From Brachionus manjavacas (Eukaryota > Rotifera > Eurotatoria > Ploima > Brachionidae), in contig JAHQIY010000007.1 in NCBI GenBank assembly GCA_019054805.1, positions 4,469,501-4,533,500 of the forward strand: DNA of 64,000 nt, written 5' to 3'. Both the position numbers and the translations under genes were made by a program. Numbering within the stretch: the first letter of the stretch is position 1; each line of letters opens with the position of its first letter. A model generated the notes under the pieces. That model was not told the DNA's origin. It saw only the letters and a program-made list of their open reading frames with translations, and did no database searches. Positions 22,531-33,203 of the stretch are shown here, piece after piece.

Positions 22531-25500
22531 ATGAGCATCGATAACATGAGTTTTGACGATGAGCATGAAAAGTCGCCTGAAGAGGCATACGTTGCCAATC
22601 TAAAACTAATTCGCAAGCAGAGAGCGAAATTCAGGCGTTTGGAAAAAATAATATCCAGAAATGTTTTTCTAATACCTTTCTGTGCCATTTTTACCATCTT
22701 TTCAGCAGTGTCAATTTTTGCATCAACATTGTCTGATCATTTTGAGTACATTTCATACGACATGATAGAGATAAAAAAGCAAATTGGCATCGAAAACAAC
22801 CGAACCCTTAACTCAATAGAGCTCATGATTCAAAAAGAACTCAAATACGAAGAACTTCAAGAAATAAGAAAATTGATAGGTGAAAAAAAATTTGATAGAA
22901 ACAAATCGGAATATGTCAAAATCGATGCCAATATCAACATTCAAAATTTATACAACCTTATTTCAAAAAATGTCCAATCTATTAACATTATTGAGCTTGG
23001 ATTCTTTTTTGATTATTACATCCTTAAATCTTATGACTATTTAGACTTAAATAAAACAGAATCCAAAGATATCTTGGTTTATGAAATCCACTCGGGTATT
23101 TGGAAGTATTGCAACTATCTATCAAGTAAAATTGGATTAAAAAAATTTTCAAATTAAATTTTATTTTTAGTTTCTAGACGAGTCACGCAAAGCGATCAAG
23201 CTACATAGATGTTCCAGTTATGTGAGCAGAAAAACAGATTTGGTCGAAGAAAAATTGCTGTTCGACTTGGCAGATCCGGAGAAGGACATGATCCGTAGGT
23301 TTTTAAATTCATTTTAAGACGAAAATAATTAGGTTAAATTTTACAGATTCAAAAAAAAATTAAATTTCATAAAATGATAAATGATTGAAAAATACAAAAA
23401 AAAACTTTATAGAATAAGTTTTCCTTAGTTGATTCAAATCTGTTCTTAAATTACAACATTAAGCCCATATTCATTTATAATATGGCAGCTTTTTTGTTGG
23501 CATCGATCTAATGAATATCAAAAAAGCTAACTGGTTTACAAGTAAAAAATGATAAAAGTTTTCGATTTTTATCTGTAGCTAAATCAAAAAAAAGCAAAAA
23601 AAAAACATCATCGTACCAAAGCTTTGCTTTTAAAATACGCTTCTGTTTATTTTAGAATTTAAAAGAAAAATTAAAAAGAATAGCATAAAAGTATATGCTT
23701 AAAAATCATTTTTTAAAAGTAAAGAACCAGAGTTGGTCAAAAGTCTAAAAGAAAAAGTAAGATACGACTTTGACTTTTAACTATTTTTTTTCAAAGTCAA
23801 ATAATTGGGTCTTGTCCAAAATGTGGTCTTTTTATGATGCTGGTTTGGTGAATAAGACTGATCACCAAATATGATTACACAATATTTGACCAAAAAAAAT
23901 TTAAAAAAATGCGATCAATTTTGATCAATTTAGAAATTGAAGACTAAGTTAAATTAAATCTAAGTAAAATATAATACAATTAAAATATTTAAGGAAGAAA
24001 TATCAGAGTGACATTGTGATCAGTCTTGGACGCCATATCAATATCATTAGAATGCTCATATTTTCTGTGATCAGCTGATCGCATTTTGGACAAGACTCAA
24101 ATAATTAATGAGCAAGATACTCTAAGTCAATTGTTAAAAATGTTTTGAAAAAATATCAAAATATTAAAGGTTTACGAAAGAAATTTCTTAAAAAGCCAAG
24201 TCAAAGTTGAGTTAGACTTTTGACCAACTCTGTAAAGAAGTAACAATAAATTTTAATTTAACTTTGCTTGTCAAGCTCATCAATTTAAATTTTATTAGAT
24301 AATTTTTTGTAATTTTAAAAATTTACCCATAATAATTTATCTAAACTTTTCTTTTCTTCAGCTTAAAAATTAAAAACAAAAAAGTTTAAATAAAATAAAG
24401 AAGAAAATTAAAATAGATTAATTAAATAAGTATTACATTTACTATAAATCCATTTTTAGTTTTTTAATTTTTTTAATCAAAGATAAAAGAAAAAAAGATC
24501 ATCCAAAATTTTATTTTTTAACACTCAAAGGCTATTTTCGACTAAATCTTTGCTTAAATGTTGCATTCGTTCCATTAAAGTCTTTAATATGAAAAGCAGA
24601 TTATTTAAAAGACCGTTACCTAAGCTTTGAAGAAAATTTAAAAAAATCTAAATATTACTGATCGTTAATTGAAAAAGTGTCAAATTGACACCGCCAGTCC
24701 TTTAAGTGTTAAGTCTTTTTTTTTTTAAATTTTAGACATGATAATAATGGTGAATTTGTTTATCTAGCTAATTTTCGCCCTTTTTTCATTAATTTTTTTC
24801 AAAAATAATATTCAAATTATATAGTTATTTTTCTGCATTTAAAACTTGTTAAAGTTTTTAATAATGATTTAAAAACGCATTGAAATATTTCTAAAATTAA
24901 AAAGAGAAAAAAACATGCCAACAGCTCAAAGATGAATTTTAAATTCACATTTGTTTTGTAAAATATTTGAAATGGTTACTTCTTGTCAGTAGTTACAGTG
25001 GTTACTTCCAGAGTTGATTAGCGCACAGTTTTGAGAAGACTCTCTTAAATTTTGAATGGAGAAACTAAATAAGTATCTTCATGTCACAGTATTTTTTTTA
25101 ACAGGCGATCAAACTAGCCTGAAAACATTAGGAAGCCGAATGAATCATAAATATGAAAATTTGAGTAAAGTTCAAAATTTTCAATACTTCTTGCTATCTA
25201 AATTTTTTATTTAAAAAAAAATTTTCCCAGGAATAAAAAGAAAGTTTTTTTATTTTTTTGAGAGCAAAATATTTATATAAATGTAATAGAACATTATCAT
25301 ATTAGCTAAGTTATTCTGAAAGGACATAAAAATTTTTTTTTTCAAAAAACAAGATTTTTTTTAAAATAAGAAAAGAAGATCCGTGTTGATATATTTAAGC
25401 TTTAAATACGGACTATAAAAATATAATCTTCTTCTTAAAAAAAAAAAACGTTGATTTTTGAACCATCAAATTATGGAGCATTATCAGCCTTTCAATAAAG

Positions 25501-26730
25501 GAGGTCTCGATAATCGTCAAAAAAAAATTTTAGCCGATCTTCTTCTAGATTTTTGACACTTTAAAGGATCAACTTTTTTTTTTTTGGTTTAAGATTTATC
25601 AAATAAATTTTTGGAAATCATTCAGAAAAGTTTAATCTTCTTCACTCTGATACTAGCTTGTTAGTATTTTTGGTATTTTTTTCCAGCTTTCAGTTTTTTT
25701 AGGACCAAAAATTCAATAATTGTATATACAATTTTAAATTTCAGAAATTCAAGCTTTAATATCAAGTAAAATTTATTTTTTTCTTAACTTAAAATTTTAA
25801 ATTTATTCATATTTTATTCATCATATAAATTTTCATTTAATTAATTTTGCTTTTAGTAATAACTAGAAAATTATTTTTGAAAATTTAAAATAAGAAGAAA
25901 ATGTTCGAAAAAGCTTCAATTTAGCAAATTGAAGTTTATAATCAAGCTCAAAAATTACCTCAAAAATTAAAATTATCTAAAAAGGTTAATTAGACATTTT
26001 GTTTTTAAATTTTAATGCAGAGGCAAATTTTTAATGTAAACATATCATGTTAAATTGCAAATCTCTGCAAAAATTTTATGCATGCAGAATAATGCACAAT
26101 ACCATGGTATGGTTTAACTCTGCATTTAATTTTCTCATTGAAAATTCTTAAAAATCTTCAATTTTTTTAGAAAATTTTTGAGCATGATCATGATAATTTG
26201 ATCATAAAGATCAATTCGCCTTTATTTTCATGTTTGTTTTACAATATTTTTAACAATCAGATAATTTTATTTTAAGGTATGCATAACGCGGCAGCATGTT
26301 GCACAATAGTATGTTATTTTCTACTGATTTTCTCATGGTCTACTGGAATATCCGCCGGTTTCACCAAAAGAGTTCCTCTTACACTTGCTACCAGTGTTCT
26401 GAATATGCTAATTGCTGTTTTTTTGGCTCTAATGCTCGCTATTTTCCATCGAAAAATTATATCAGTTAACCAAGACACAAAGTGTGGTGGGACAAATCAA
26501 TTGCTTCAAATTATTTGTCTAAATCGTGTAGTTAGATACGGATATTCACTTGGTATGTGCTGGTTGGGATTTTTTTTCACATTTCTGAATAGCATTTGCT
26601 GGTATCACATAAGTAAAATGCAAAAACTGCTATTAGCTCATGGTAAGTATTATTAGTATTCAAAGATTCTATTAAAAAGTTTGTTTGTTTTTTTTGAAAA
26701 GGCGCTTGCGATAAAGAAATATTACATTGA
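22531..26730 (+). CDS. four-TM claudin-superfamily-like membrane protein
   Basis: Four exons (22531-23125, 23178-23294, 26277-26642, 26702-26730) join to 368 residues. TM segments are at about 44-64, 241-263, 272-294 and 326-348, giving the N-in, four-TM layout of claudins, PMP22 and clarins. The first extracellular loop has GIWKYC at 189-194 and a further Cys at 210 (HRCSSY), echoing the G-L/I-W-x-x-C...C signature of that superfamily. That loop is about 175 residues, far longer than the ~50 of true claudins, and has a charged, coil-like stretch at 76-130. The exon 1/2 boundary uses the second of two nearby acceptors (AG at 23176-23177) because it alone keeps the frame. Intron 2 is 2,982 bases and holds nested MITEs. 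A role in cell contact or membrane organisation is only a family-level guess. Confidence 0.65.
23728..24232. mobile_element. MITE, AGAGTTGG family, interrupted by a second element
   Basis: Terminal inverted repeats are CAGAGTTGGTCAAAAGTCTA at the left and its reverse complement at the right, next to TA. Inner blocks such as TTTGACTT and TTTTTTCAAA recur in inverted form. A second copy lies in the intron of the kinase gene (32476-32761). This copy is split by the element at 23807-24098. Confidence 0.7.
23807..24098. mobile_element. GGGTCT-ended DNA element with 8-base target duplication, nested in a MITE
   Basis: A 292-base element begins GGGTCTTGTCCAAAATG and ends CATTTTGGACAAGACTC. It is flanked by AAATAATT on both sides (23799-23806 and 24099-24106), a perfect 8-base duplication. 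It sits inside the AGAGTTGG MITE, so it is the younger of the two. Ends and TSD length match the element at 45698-46414. It has no coding capacity. Confidence 0.75.
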
Positions 26731-27037
26731 AGTGCGATTAATTTCCAGAGTTAATGAGCCAATGCAATAAGATGATATTTTTTAAAAAACAATTTTTCCA
26801 TTAAATAAAAATTATAAATATTATTTTTTTTTAACCATTTTTAAATGAAAAATTTATCGAGAATAAAATGTAATTGGAGATAATAATTAAAAATCAATAA
26901 TAATAAAAAAATTGAATTTAGATTTTCTGAAAAATTTCGAATTTCAATTAATCAATTTAAAAAAAATTAAGTATTTTAATAAGTATTAAGTATAAATTTT
27001 TTAGTCGTCAAAATTTTTACCGTAAACTCGCGTTGTA
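26731..27037. other. AT-rich intergenic
   Basis: Sequence after the stop of the claudin-like gene. It holds likely 3' UTR and no further feature that I can support. Confidence 0.5.
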
Positions 27038-27245
27038 GACTCTAAGAGTAAAGCCCAAATGCAACCTTTTTTCTTGAAGAGTTAATTACATAGGTTTTGG
27101 GATATTTTACTAAAATAAAGTTGAAATTTAGCTTTTACTCTCATAAAAAACAATAAAAATTAAAAAAATTGTAGAACTAATTTCGAAATAGAAAATTAGT
27201 CAAATTTAAGCTTTTTTCTTTTTTTTGCGCTTTACTCTTAGAGCA
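27038..27245. mobile_element. small inverted-repeat element (MITE candidate)
   Basis: CTCTAAGAGTAAAGC at 27040-27054 is matched by its exact reverse complement at 27229-27243, about 175 bases apart, with an AT-rich interior. It lies just upstream of a pogo/Tigger transposase remnant, so both may belong to one element. No clear target duplication is visible. Confidence 0.5.
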
Positions 27246-27249
27246 TTTA

Positions 27250-27684
27250 CGCTTTTTTAAAGCTTATTGTGCTAAATGGACGGTATGGTTTAAAGCAAGG
27301 AAAATGCAATATACCATACATGGGAATTCAAAATCACCTGGATATGAATTGGGAATAAATTGGCTTTCTGAAATATGGGATAAGTTTGAAGAGCATCTAA
27401 TAAAAAACTCATTTGTCTTATGCGGTACAACAAGTAAAGCATATTATCATGGCTTACTTAAAGAATTGGCTACTAAAAAAATGATTTTCAATGCCTATGT
27501 TGATGATTTTAGGGATTGTTGTTTCAACATACTTAAAAATATTCTTGATGAAATATTGATGTTATTGTTAAAAGCTCAAGAATTTCTGATCTTAAAACCT
27601 TTCTTTGTAAAGTCGCAAATGAGCTATTCCAATGGACAAACCCTATTATTCTTTAAAATTTCCAATTTCTCCTTCAAATTCTAA
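27250..27684 (+). pseudogene. pogo/Tigger-type transposase, C-terminal remnant
   Basis: The frame contains HGNSKSPGYELGINWLSEIW and then IKNSFVLCG. This is the arrangement at the end of the DDE domain of pogo/Tigger/Tc5-like transposases, where a G-N-x-K-x-P segment precedes a W-x-x-x-x-W helix and the K-S-F-x-x-C-G-I motif. The acidic stretch VDDFRD follows as expected. The frame continues to a stop at 27684 but loses similarity. The catalytic triad and the HTH domain are absent, so the copy is dead. Confidence 0.6.
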
Positions 27685-29889
27685 TTAATTTAACAAATTT
27701 AATATAAGTTTTTTATTGACACTTTAAAATTTTATATAACAATGGCGAAAGGATTTTTAATACTCAAAGCCATTTATTTTAAATATTAAATAAACTATTT
27801 AAAAAGAAATTAAATGAGTGAAAGACATGACAAAGCAGTACCCGGGATTTAAATAACGCAAAATTTCACGCAAAAAACCGCATCTACAAATAAACGCCTG
27901 TGTTTATGCATAAACGCGTAATAATCTTTGACAAAACAGCGTTTTTAACGTTCTTTTAAGATTTTATAAAATTAATGGCAAAAGTTCAAAATATAAAAAA
28001 ATAATCAAAAAAGTTGATTTCATACGAAATCTATAATATCTTATTATTTTTGAAAGCAAAAAAAAAATATTTTTAAAAATTATATTATTAGATTTAAAAA
28101 TTATTTGTGTATTAACGCATTGTCCTCTTCTTTATTTTTGAGAGAAAAGTGGAGTTATGTGTATTTACGCACTAAAATGAGAGCTCAATATTTTTCAGCA
28201 AAAAATAATGAAAGATTGATTATTTTGATTGGTATTTTGACATGATTGTTTTTTTAAAAACAATCATGTCAAAATATCTGTTATATAAATACCTGTTATT
28301 AAATACATGTTCATGAATGGTTTTTGGTGATTTAAATAATATTTTAAGAATTATTGAAATGATGCTTTTTTTTATTCATAGTAAATTAACAAAAAATAAA
28401 ACAAAATAAGAAGGAAGCGTAATTAAAGATTTTACGAAATTTTTACGAAATTTTACGTAAAATATCGTAAATTTTTTCTCGAGTTTGAAACTTTGATTTT
28501 ATTGAATTTGAGCAAAATTATTAAAAAAGTACTAAAAAACGGCGAATTTTTAGCCTTTTTAACCCACTTGGCAAATCACCACTGTAAAATAAAATTTAAA
28601 ATATTTTGACCATAAATTTTTCTATGTTATTTTATAATTAGTTGATTTTGTTTGATCTTTTTATTTTAAACAAATTAAACAAAATAAGAATTTAAAATAT
28701 TTTTTTCAATATCCTACCAAGATGTTGTGAAAAAAAATTATTAAAAATAATTAATAAACATTAGATATAGTTTATTGAACATTATTGAATATAAATTTTT
28801 ATTAAGATCTGGCGATTAAATAAAAAAAACTAGCTAAAATCAACTAATTTTTCTAATGAAATATTCTAAGAAAACTAATTAGAGAAATGGCATTTTTTTG
28901 AGAAATATGGCAATTTTTTCATGTAATATAATAACATTTGTTATTTGTTTTATAACATTAATATGCTTTAGTTATCCAAAAGATCTAATATCAAGTAGCA
29001 ATGAATATATATGAGATTTAAAAGCATTAAATTATTTTTCCATCTAGTTTTAATTAACATCTCGTTTTATAACGTTTTTAAATATTTTATTTAACTACTA
29101 TACTAGTATTAATCAAGAATTGGATATAAATTAAATTAAGGTATCCTTGTTATTAATTGTCTTTAAATTCAATCTTATTTTATTTAATAAATATTTTAAA
29201 ACGAATCCATAACTTTAACTAACAATAAATTAGTAGCAGACTTTTACGATAATTTTCCAAAATTTTTGTAAATTCGTGATTTTTTTCTTTAGCGATTTTA
29301 CGGCATTTAACCTGAATTATCGTCAAATTTTCCAATCAATACTGTATATTAATTTATTATAATTGTAGATAAGCATCTTATAGTGCAAATTAAAAATCAT
29401 TATTTTTTTCTAAAAAATATTCTGATTACATAAAATTTTGATCAGATTTATAAAATAATCAATAGATGATTTATAAAAATTGTTCCAATATTCTAGTCTT
29501 AAATAAATGTTAATTAGTTATTTATTTGATACAATAAAGTGTTATAAAGCATAATTTCAAAATTTATGATTAAATTTACGTTTTAGTCGAACTTTTTTTG
29601 GTAGTATTTTAAAAGCTAGTTATAATAAATCGATATTTGAAAATAAATTTTCTTAATGACAAAAACTTTTTTATTTTTAGAGCTGCAAAAAACGTCATTT
29701 AGAATCTAAATGAACTATTTAAGTAAAAAAACTTTATTAAAATGCTTAATTAACCATGTAAAAATTGTTTTTTTTTTTACCGGAAGATTATTAGCATCAC
29801 TTTGTCATTAAATAACGAAAAATCGTATTTTATTTAAAAGTAAAATAAAACTAATTGGAGTCAATTAGACAAATTTATTATAAGCATAA
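27685..29889. other. 2.2-kb intergenic with repeat scraps
   Basis: No gene is seen. It has an ACGC-rich patch at 27850-27960 similar in style to 19170-19330, a perfect hairpin at 28233-28276, and ACGTAAA/ACGAAA-type repeat sequence at 28430-28590 and 29240-29345. The latter resembles 34610-34770. Confidence 0.45.
28233..28276. repeat. perfect 21-base-arm hairpin
   Basis: TATTTTGACATGATTG plus Ts, then a 2-base centre, then the exact reverse complement. Every base of the 44 pairs or lies in the tiny loop. It could be a replication-derived palindrome, a MITE tip fusion or a hairpin RNA source; nothing favours one of these. Confidence 0.7.
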
Positions 29890-30222
29890 ATATTCTTTGT
29901 CAAACAAATTTTAAATAACCAATTATGTAAAAACGTATTTGAGTTTTTAAGAAAAGATTACAAGATATTTGATAGAGAGAATACGTCTTTTATTAAACAG
30001 TTATCAAAAGTAGAAGATCTGACTCATCTAAATTGCACTGAATATGATTTAGCATTCAGTGTTATTTTGATTGAATGGTGCCTTGAATGTAACAACAATG
30101 AACTAACCGACTCGATAAAATACTATTTTTATTTAATAGAATATTGTATGTTGAATAATCTTAAACATTTTTTTGTATATAACAAACTGAATTTTTTACT
30201 TAATTGTAAAATGGATATTTAA
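29890..30222 (+). other. orphan open reading frame without ATG start, convergent with SIK
   Basis: There are 111 codons without a stop in a region of very high A+T, with mixed polar and hydrophobic content (for example SKVEDLTHLNCTEYDLAF and VILIEWCLECNNNELTDS). It looks like protein rather than chance, and no in-frame ATG begins it. It could be the last exon of an unrecognised plus-strand gene. I do not recognise the family and could not place upstream exons. Confidence 0.3.
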
Positions 30223-30342
30223 TTTTCTATTAATTTTTATTTCAATTTGTCCATGGGACTTAAACTTTAATTAAATAAATAAATTTTCCAAAAAATTCCA
30301 TAAATTTATTAAATAAAGCTTTTTTTTTATAATTACAAAAAT

Positions 30343-33194
30343 TCATAGTTTAAGAGAGTTTTTTCGACACGATTTTGAATCTTTGCTGCCGCATTCAATT
30401 TTATAGCTTAAACCATTTTGTCGATAAGAATCAACAATATTTATACTGCTCAAACTAGACGATTTTTGTCGAAACAACCATCTACGATTTGAGGCTGATT
30501 CGCTTGATTTGATTTCCTTTTTTAAAATTTTCCCAAAAAAATCACTACCAGCTTCTTGTTTTTGGCATGGTTCTGCTCCGTTCAGGCTCGGGCACTCACT
30601 TATTTGATTCAAATTAGTGTTTTTAAGACTAGTCTTGATCAAATTGTTGAGCTCGCGTTTCAACGATGCCAAATCAGTCCCATACTTTGAAGTGTTTGAT
30701 GGCTTTAAAAAATTTTTTCTTAGTGTAGAAAATTTGTATCTTTTCAAGAGAGCTTGGTTAGATTTCAGAAAAGACTTTGGCCTGATCTGCATGCACTTTG
30801 AGTGCTCTTTGTCTAATGATAGCTGTGATGATTTTTGACTAGATTGAGACTCCAAAGAGGTAACTTGAACTGAATTGAATGAAGTCTTTGAGTTTGACAG
30901 AATGTCATTGCTAATAGAAGACGATAGAGAAAAATCGGACTCAACGCCTTCATCCAATGAAGAAGAATTGGAAATTAGTTTGGAAAAAGCAGGACACTTC
31001 AAGTGCGACTCTAGATTAGTGGTGCATTTGTGATGCTCATGAGGTTTGACACTGGAATCATGTTGGACCGGTCTGGCCTCATTTTTAGAATCTATATTAA
31101 GCTCGTTGACAAGCTTAACTATTTCATCGGAATCGGATTGTGAACTTTTTTCGCTTGAGTAAACTGGCAACGACAAGTAGGACTTGGCCAGCTTGTCGTT
31201 TTCACTAGATAAATAGTGGTTTTCTAAAGAGATATTCTTTAGTGATTTGGACTTGTATTTGTTGGACAAGCGACTAAATTTTTTGCCATCTAGTCCTTTG
31301 CTTACCGCAGCTTCATTCAAAATTTGTTTTTCTAAATTGTTAAACTTGTAGTAGTATGAGCTGTTGTTCAGCTTGATCCATTTATGTGCTTTTATTTGCT
31401 GAATTTTGAACCGTTTGGATGGGTTGACCACAAGTAGATTTTTGATCAGGTGCTCGCACTCGGATGACAAAAAGTACGGAATTCGGTATTTACAGTTGAG
31501 AATTAAGTTTTTTAAGCGTTGGAGATTTTCAGAATCAAAAGGTAAACTGGCACTCACAAGAACATAAAGTATGACTCCAAGGCTCCAAATGTCGATTTCT
31601 GGCCCATAGTACTTTTTGCCAATAAATATTTCAGGGGCTGCGTAGGGCGGACTGCCGCAAAATGTGTTCAACGGGCTTTTTAGATCAAAATAATTGGCAA
31701 AGCCAAAGTCGACCAGCTTTACATTCATGTTGACATCAAGAAGCAAATTTTCAATTTTTAGGTCCCGATGCACTATGTTTTTCAAGTGACAGTACTCAAC
31801 TGCGGATATTATTTGGCAAAATTTTTCGCAAGCAACTTTTTCGCTCATGGCGCCATTTTTAAGGATGTAATCTAAATTTAAAAATAATTAATATTCCTTC
31901 TGATTGTTTACTTAATTAAAACCAACCAAATATCTCTCCGTTTGACGCATATTCAGATACCAGATAAAGCATGCTCTTACTTTCCAAAACCTTTGTGAAA
32001 AGAAAAAACATAAAAATTCACATATTTCTTTTAAGTTTTCAGTTTTTTTTATTTTTTTTATTTTTTATCAAAATTGAAATTTATTTTAAGAATTTCGTAT
32101 TTTTAACCTACTTCTTTCATTATTAGTTTTTAAATAATAAATTGAAAACATTAGCCAGAGAATTAAATTAAATTAAATATAATTCTAAATAAGCTTTAAG
32201 GCTAATTAAAATGGAACCTAAACTCCATCTCAACCGAATGCATTTTAACCTTAAAGAGGCCAAAATCTTGGGTAATTTTTTTGATAACCTTGATAAATAC
32301 TGAACTAGAAACGTCGAACTTTAGATTAAAAGAAAAAAATAGGATTGATTTTAAATTCTAAAAAATGAAAAAATCATCTTGGTCAATTTTATATTTAAAT
32401 TAAAATAAATACATATTCAATACTTGACTTTCTTGATAAAAAATTTTAATTTTCCAGACGATATAATTTAATCAATAAGAGTTGGTTTGAAGTCAAAGTT
32501 GACTTTGACTTTTGAAATTTTATTTTTAAAAGAAAATTTTAAAAAATTTTAAAGAATTTTTTTTTGTAAACTTTTAGAGTTTTGACATTTTTTCAAACTA
32601 TTCTTAAAAACTGAGTGGAGCGAGTGAGTTTAAAATCTTAAATGACTTGAAGTGTCTTGCTCCTCAATTTTACCTAGTGTCTCTACTTTTTCAATCTTTA
32701 TTTTATCAGAATCGCAAGATATTATTTTTCTTTTTGACTTAGAATTTTGACCAACTTTGTATTCAATATTTCTTTTTAAATTAGTTACTAATCGCTTATG
32801 TAGTATTTTAAGCTTTGATAAAATTTAAATTTTATAGTTTTTTATTACTTGCATAATAAATTCAATTATTAACTTTGAAAAATAAATAAAAATATAATTT
32901 TATACTTATATTAAATTAATTGATAAAAACAAATCGGTTTTTATGCTAAAAATATTCAAAAAAGCTCACCTGGTTTAGTTTTATAATGTTTGGATGATCC
33001 AGAGACTTCATGATTTCGATTTCGCGGTAAATTCTGGCAAGTTTGGTGTCGTCTAAGCTGCGCTTGTCAACACATTTGATGGCAAATTTGTTTCCGTTCA
33101 TCTTGTGCTCGGCTAGTTTACAAACGGAAAAATTTCCGTGACCAATGGTGCCTAGCAAATCGTATACGTAAACTGAACTTTTTTTTTCGCTCAT
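30343..33194 (-). CDS. SIK: salt-inducible kinase (SIK family, AMPK-related Ser/Thr kinase)
   Basis: Three exons on the minus strand (33194-32970, 31990-31927, 31871-30343) give 605 residues. I start at the ATG at 33194. The kinase domain covers about 8-260: glycine loop [10 protein letters not shown], Lys40 in FAIK, the SIK-like segment [23 protein letters not shown] with Asp133, DFG with Asp151, and activation loop [14 protein letters not shown] with Thr166 as the expected LKB1 target. The wording of these blocks is specific to SIKs rather than to MARK or AMPK. SIKs phosphorylate CRTC coactivators and class IIa HDACs, thereby restraining CREB and MEF2. The C-terminal half is Ser-rich and contains [14 protein letters not shown], a candidate PKA/14-3-3 site. 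I cannot recognise the UBA-like domain that normally follows the kinase. Intron 1 (979 bases) carries a MITE. Confidence 0.9.
32476..32761. mobile_element. MITE, AGAGTTGG family, in SIK intron 1
   Basis: It starts AGAGTTGGTTTGAAGTC and ends GACTTAGAATTTTGACCAAC followed by TTTGTA. Internal blocks (GTAAACTTTTAG, CATTTTTTCAAAC, GTGTCTTGCTCCTCAATT) match the MITE at 23728-24232 in the opposite orientation. The two copies define a family. No coding capacity. Confidence 0.65.
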
Positions 33195-33203
33195 TGTTCT
33201 CAA

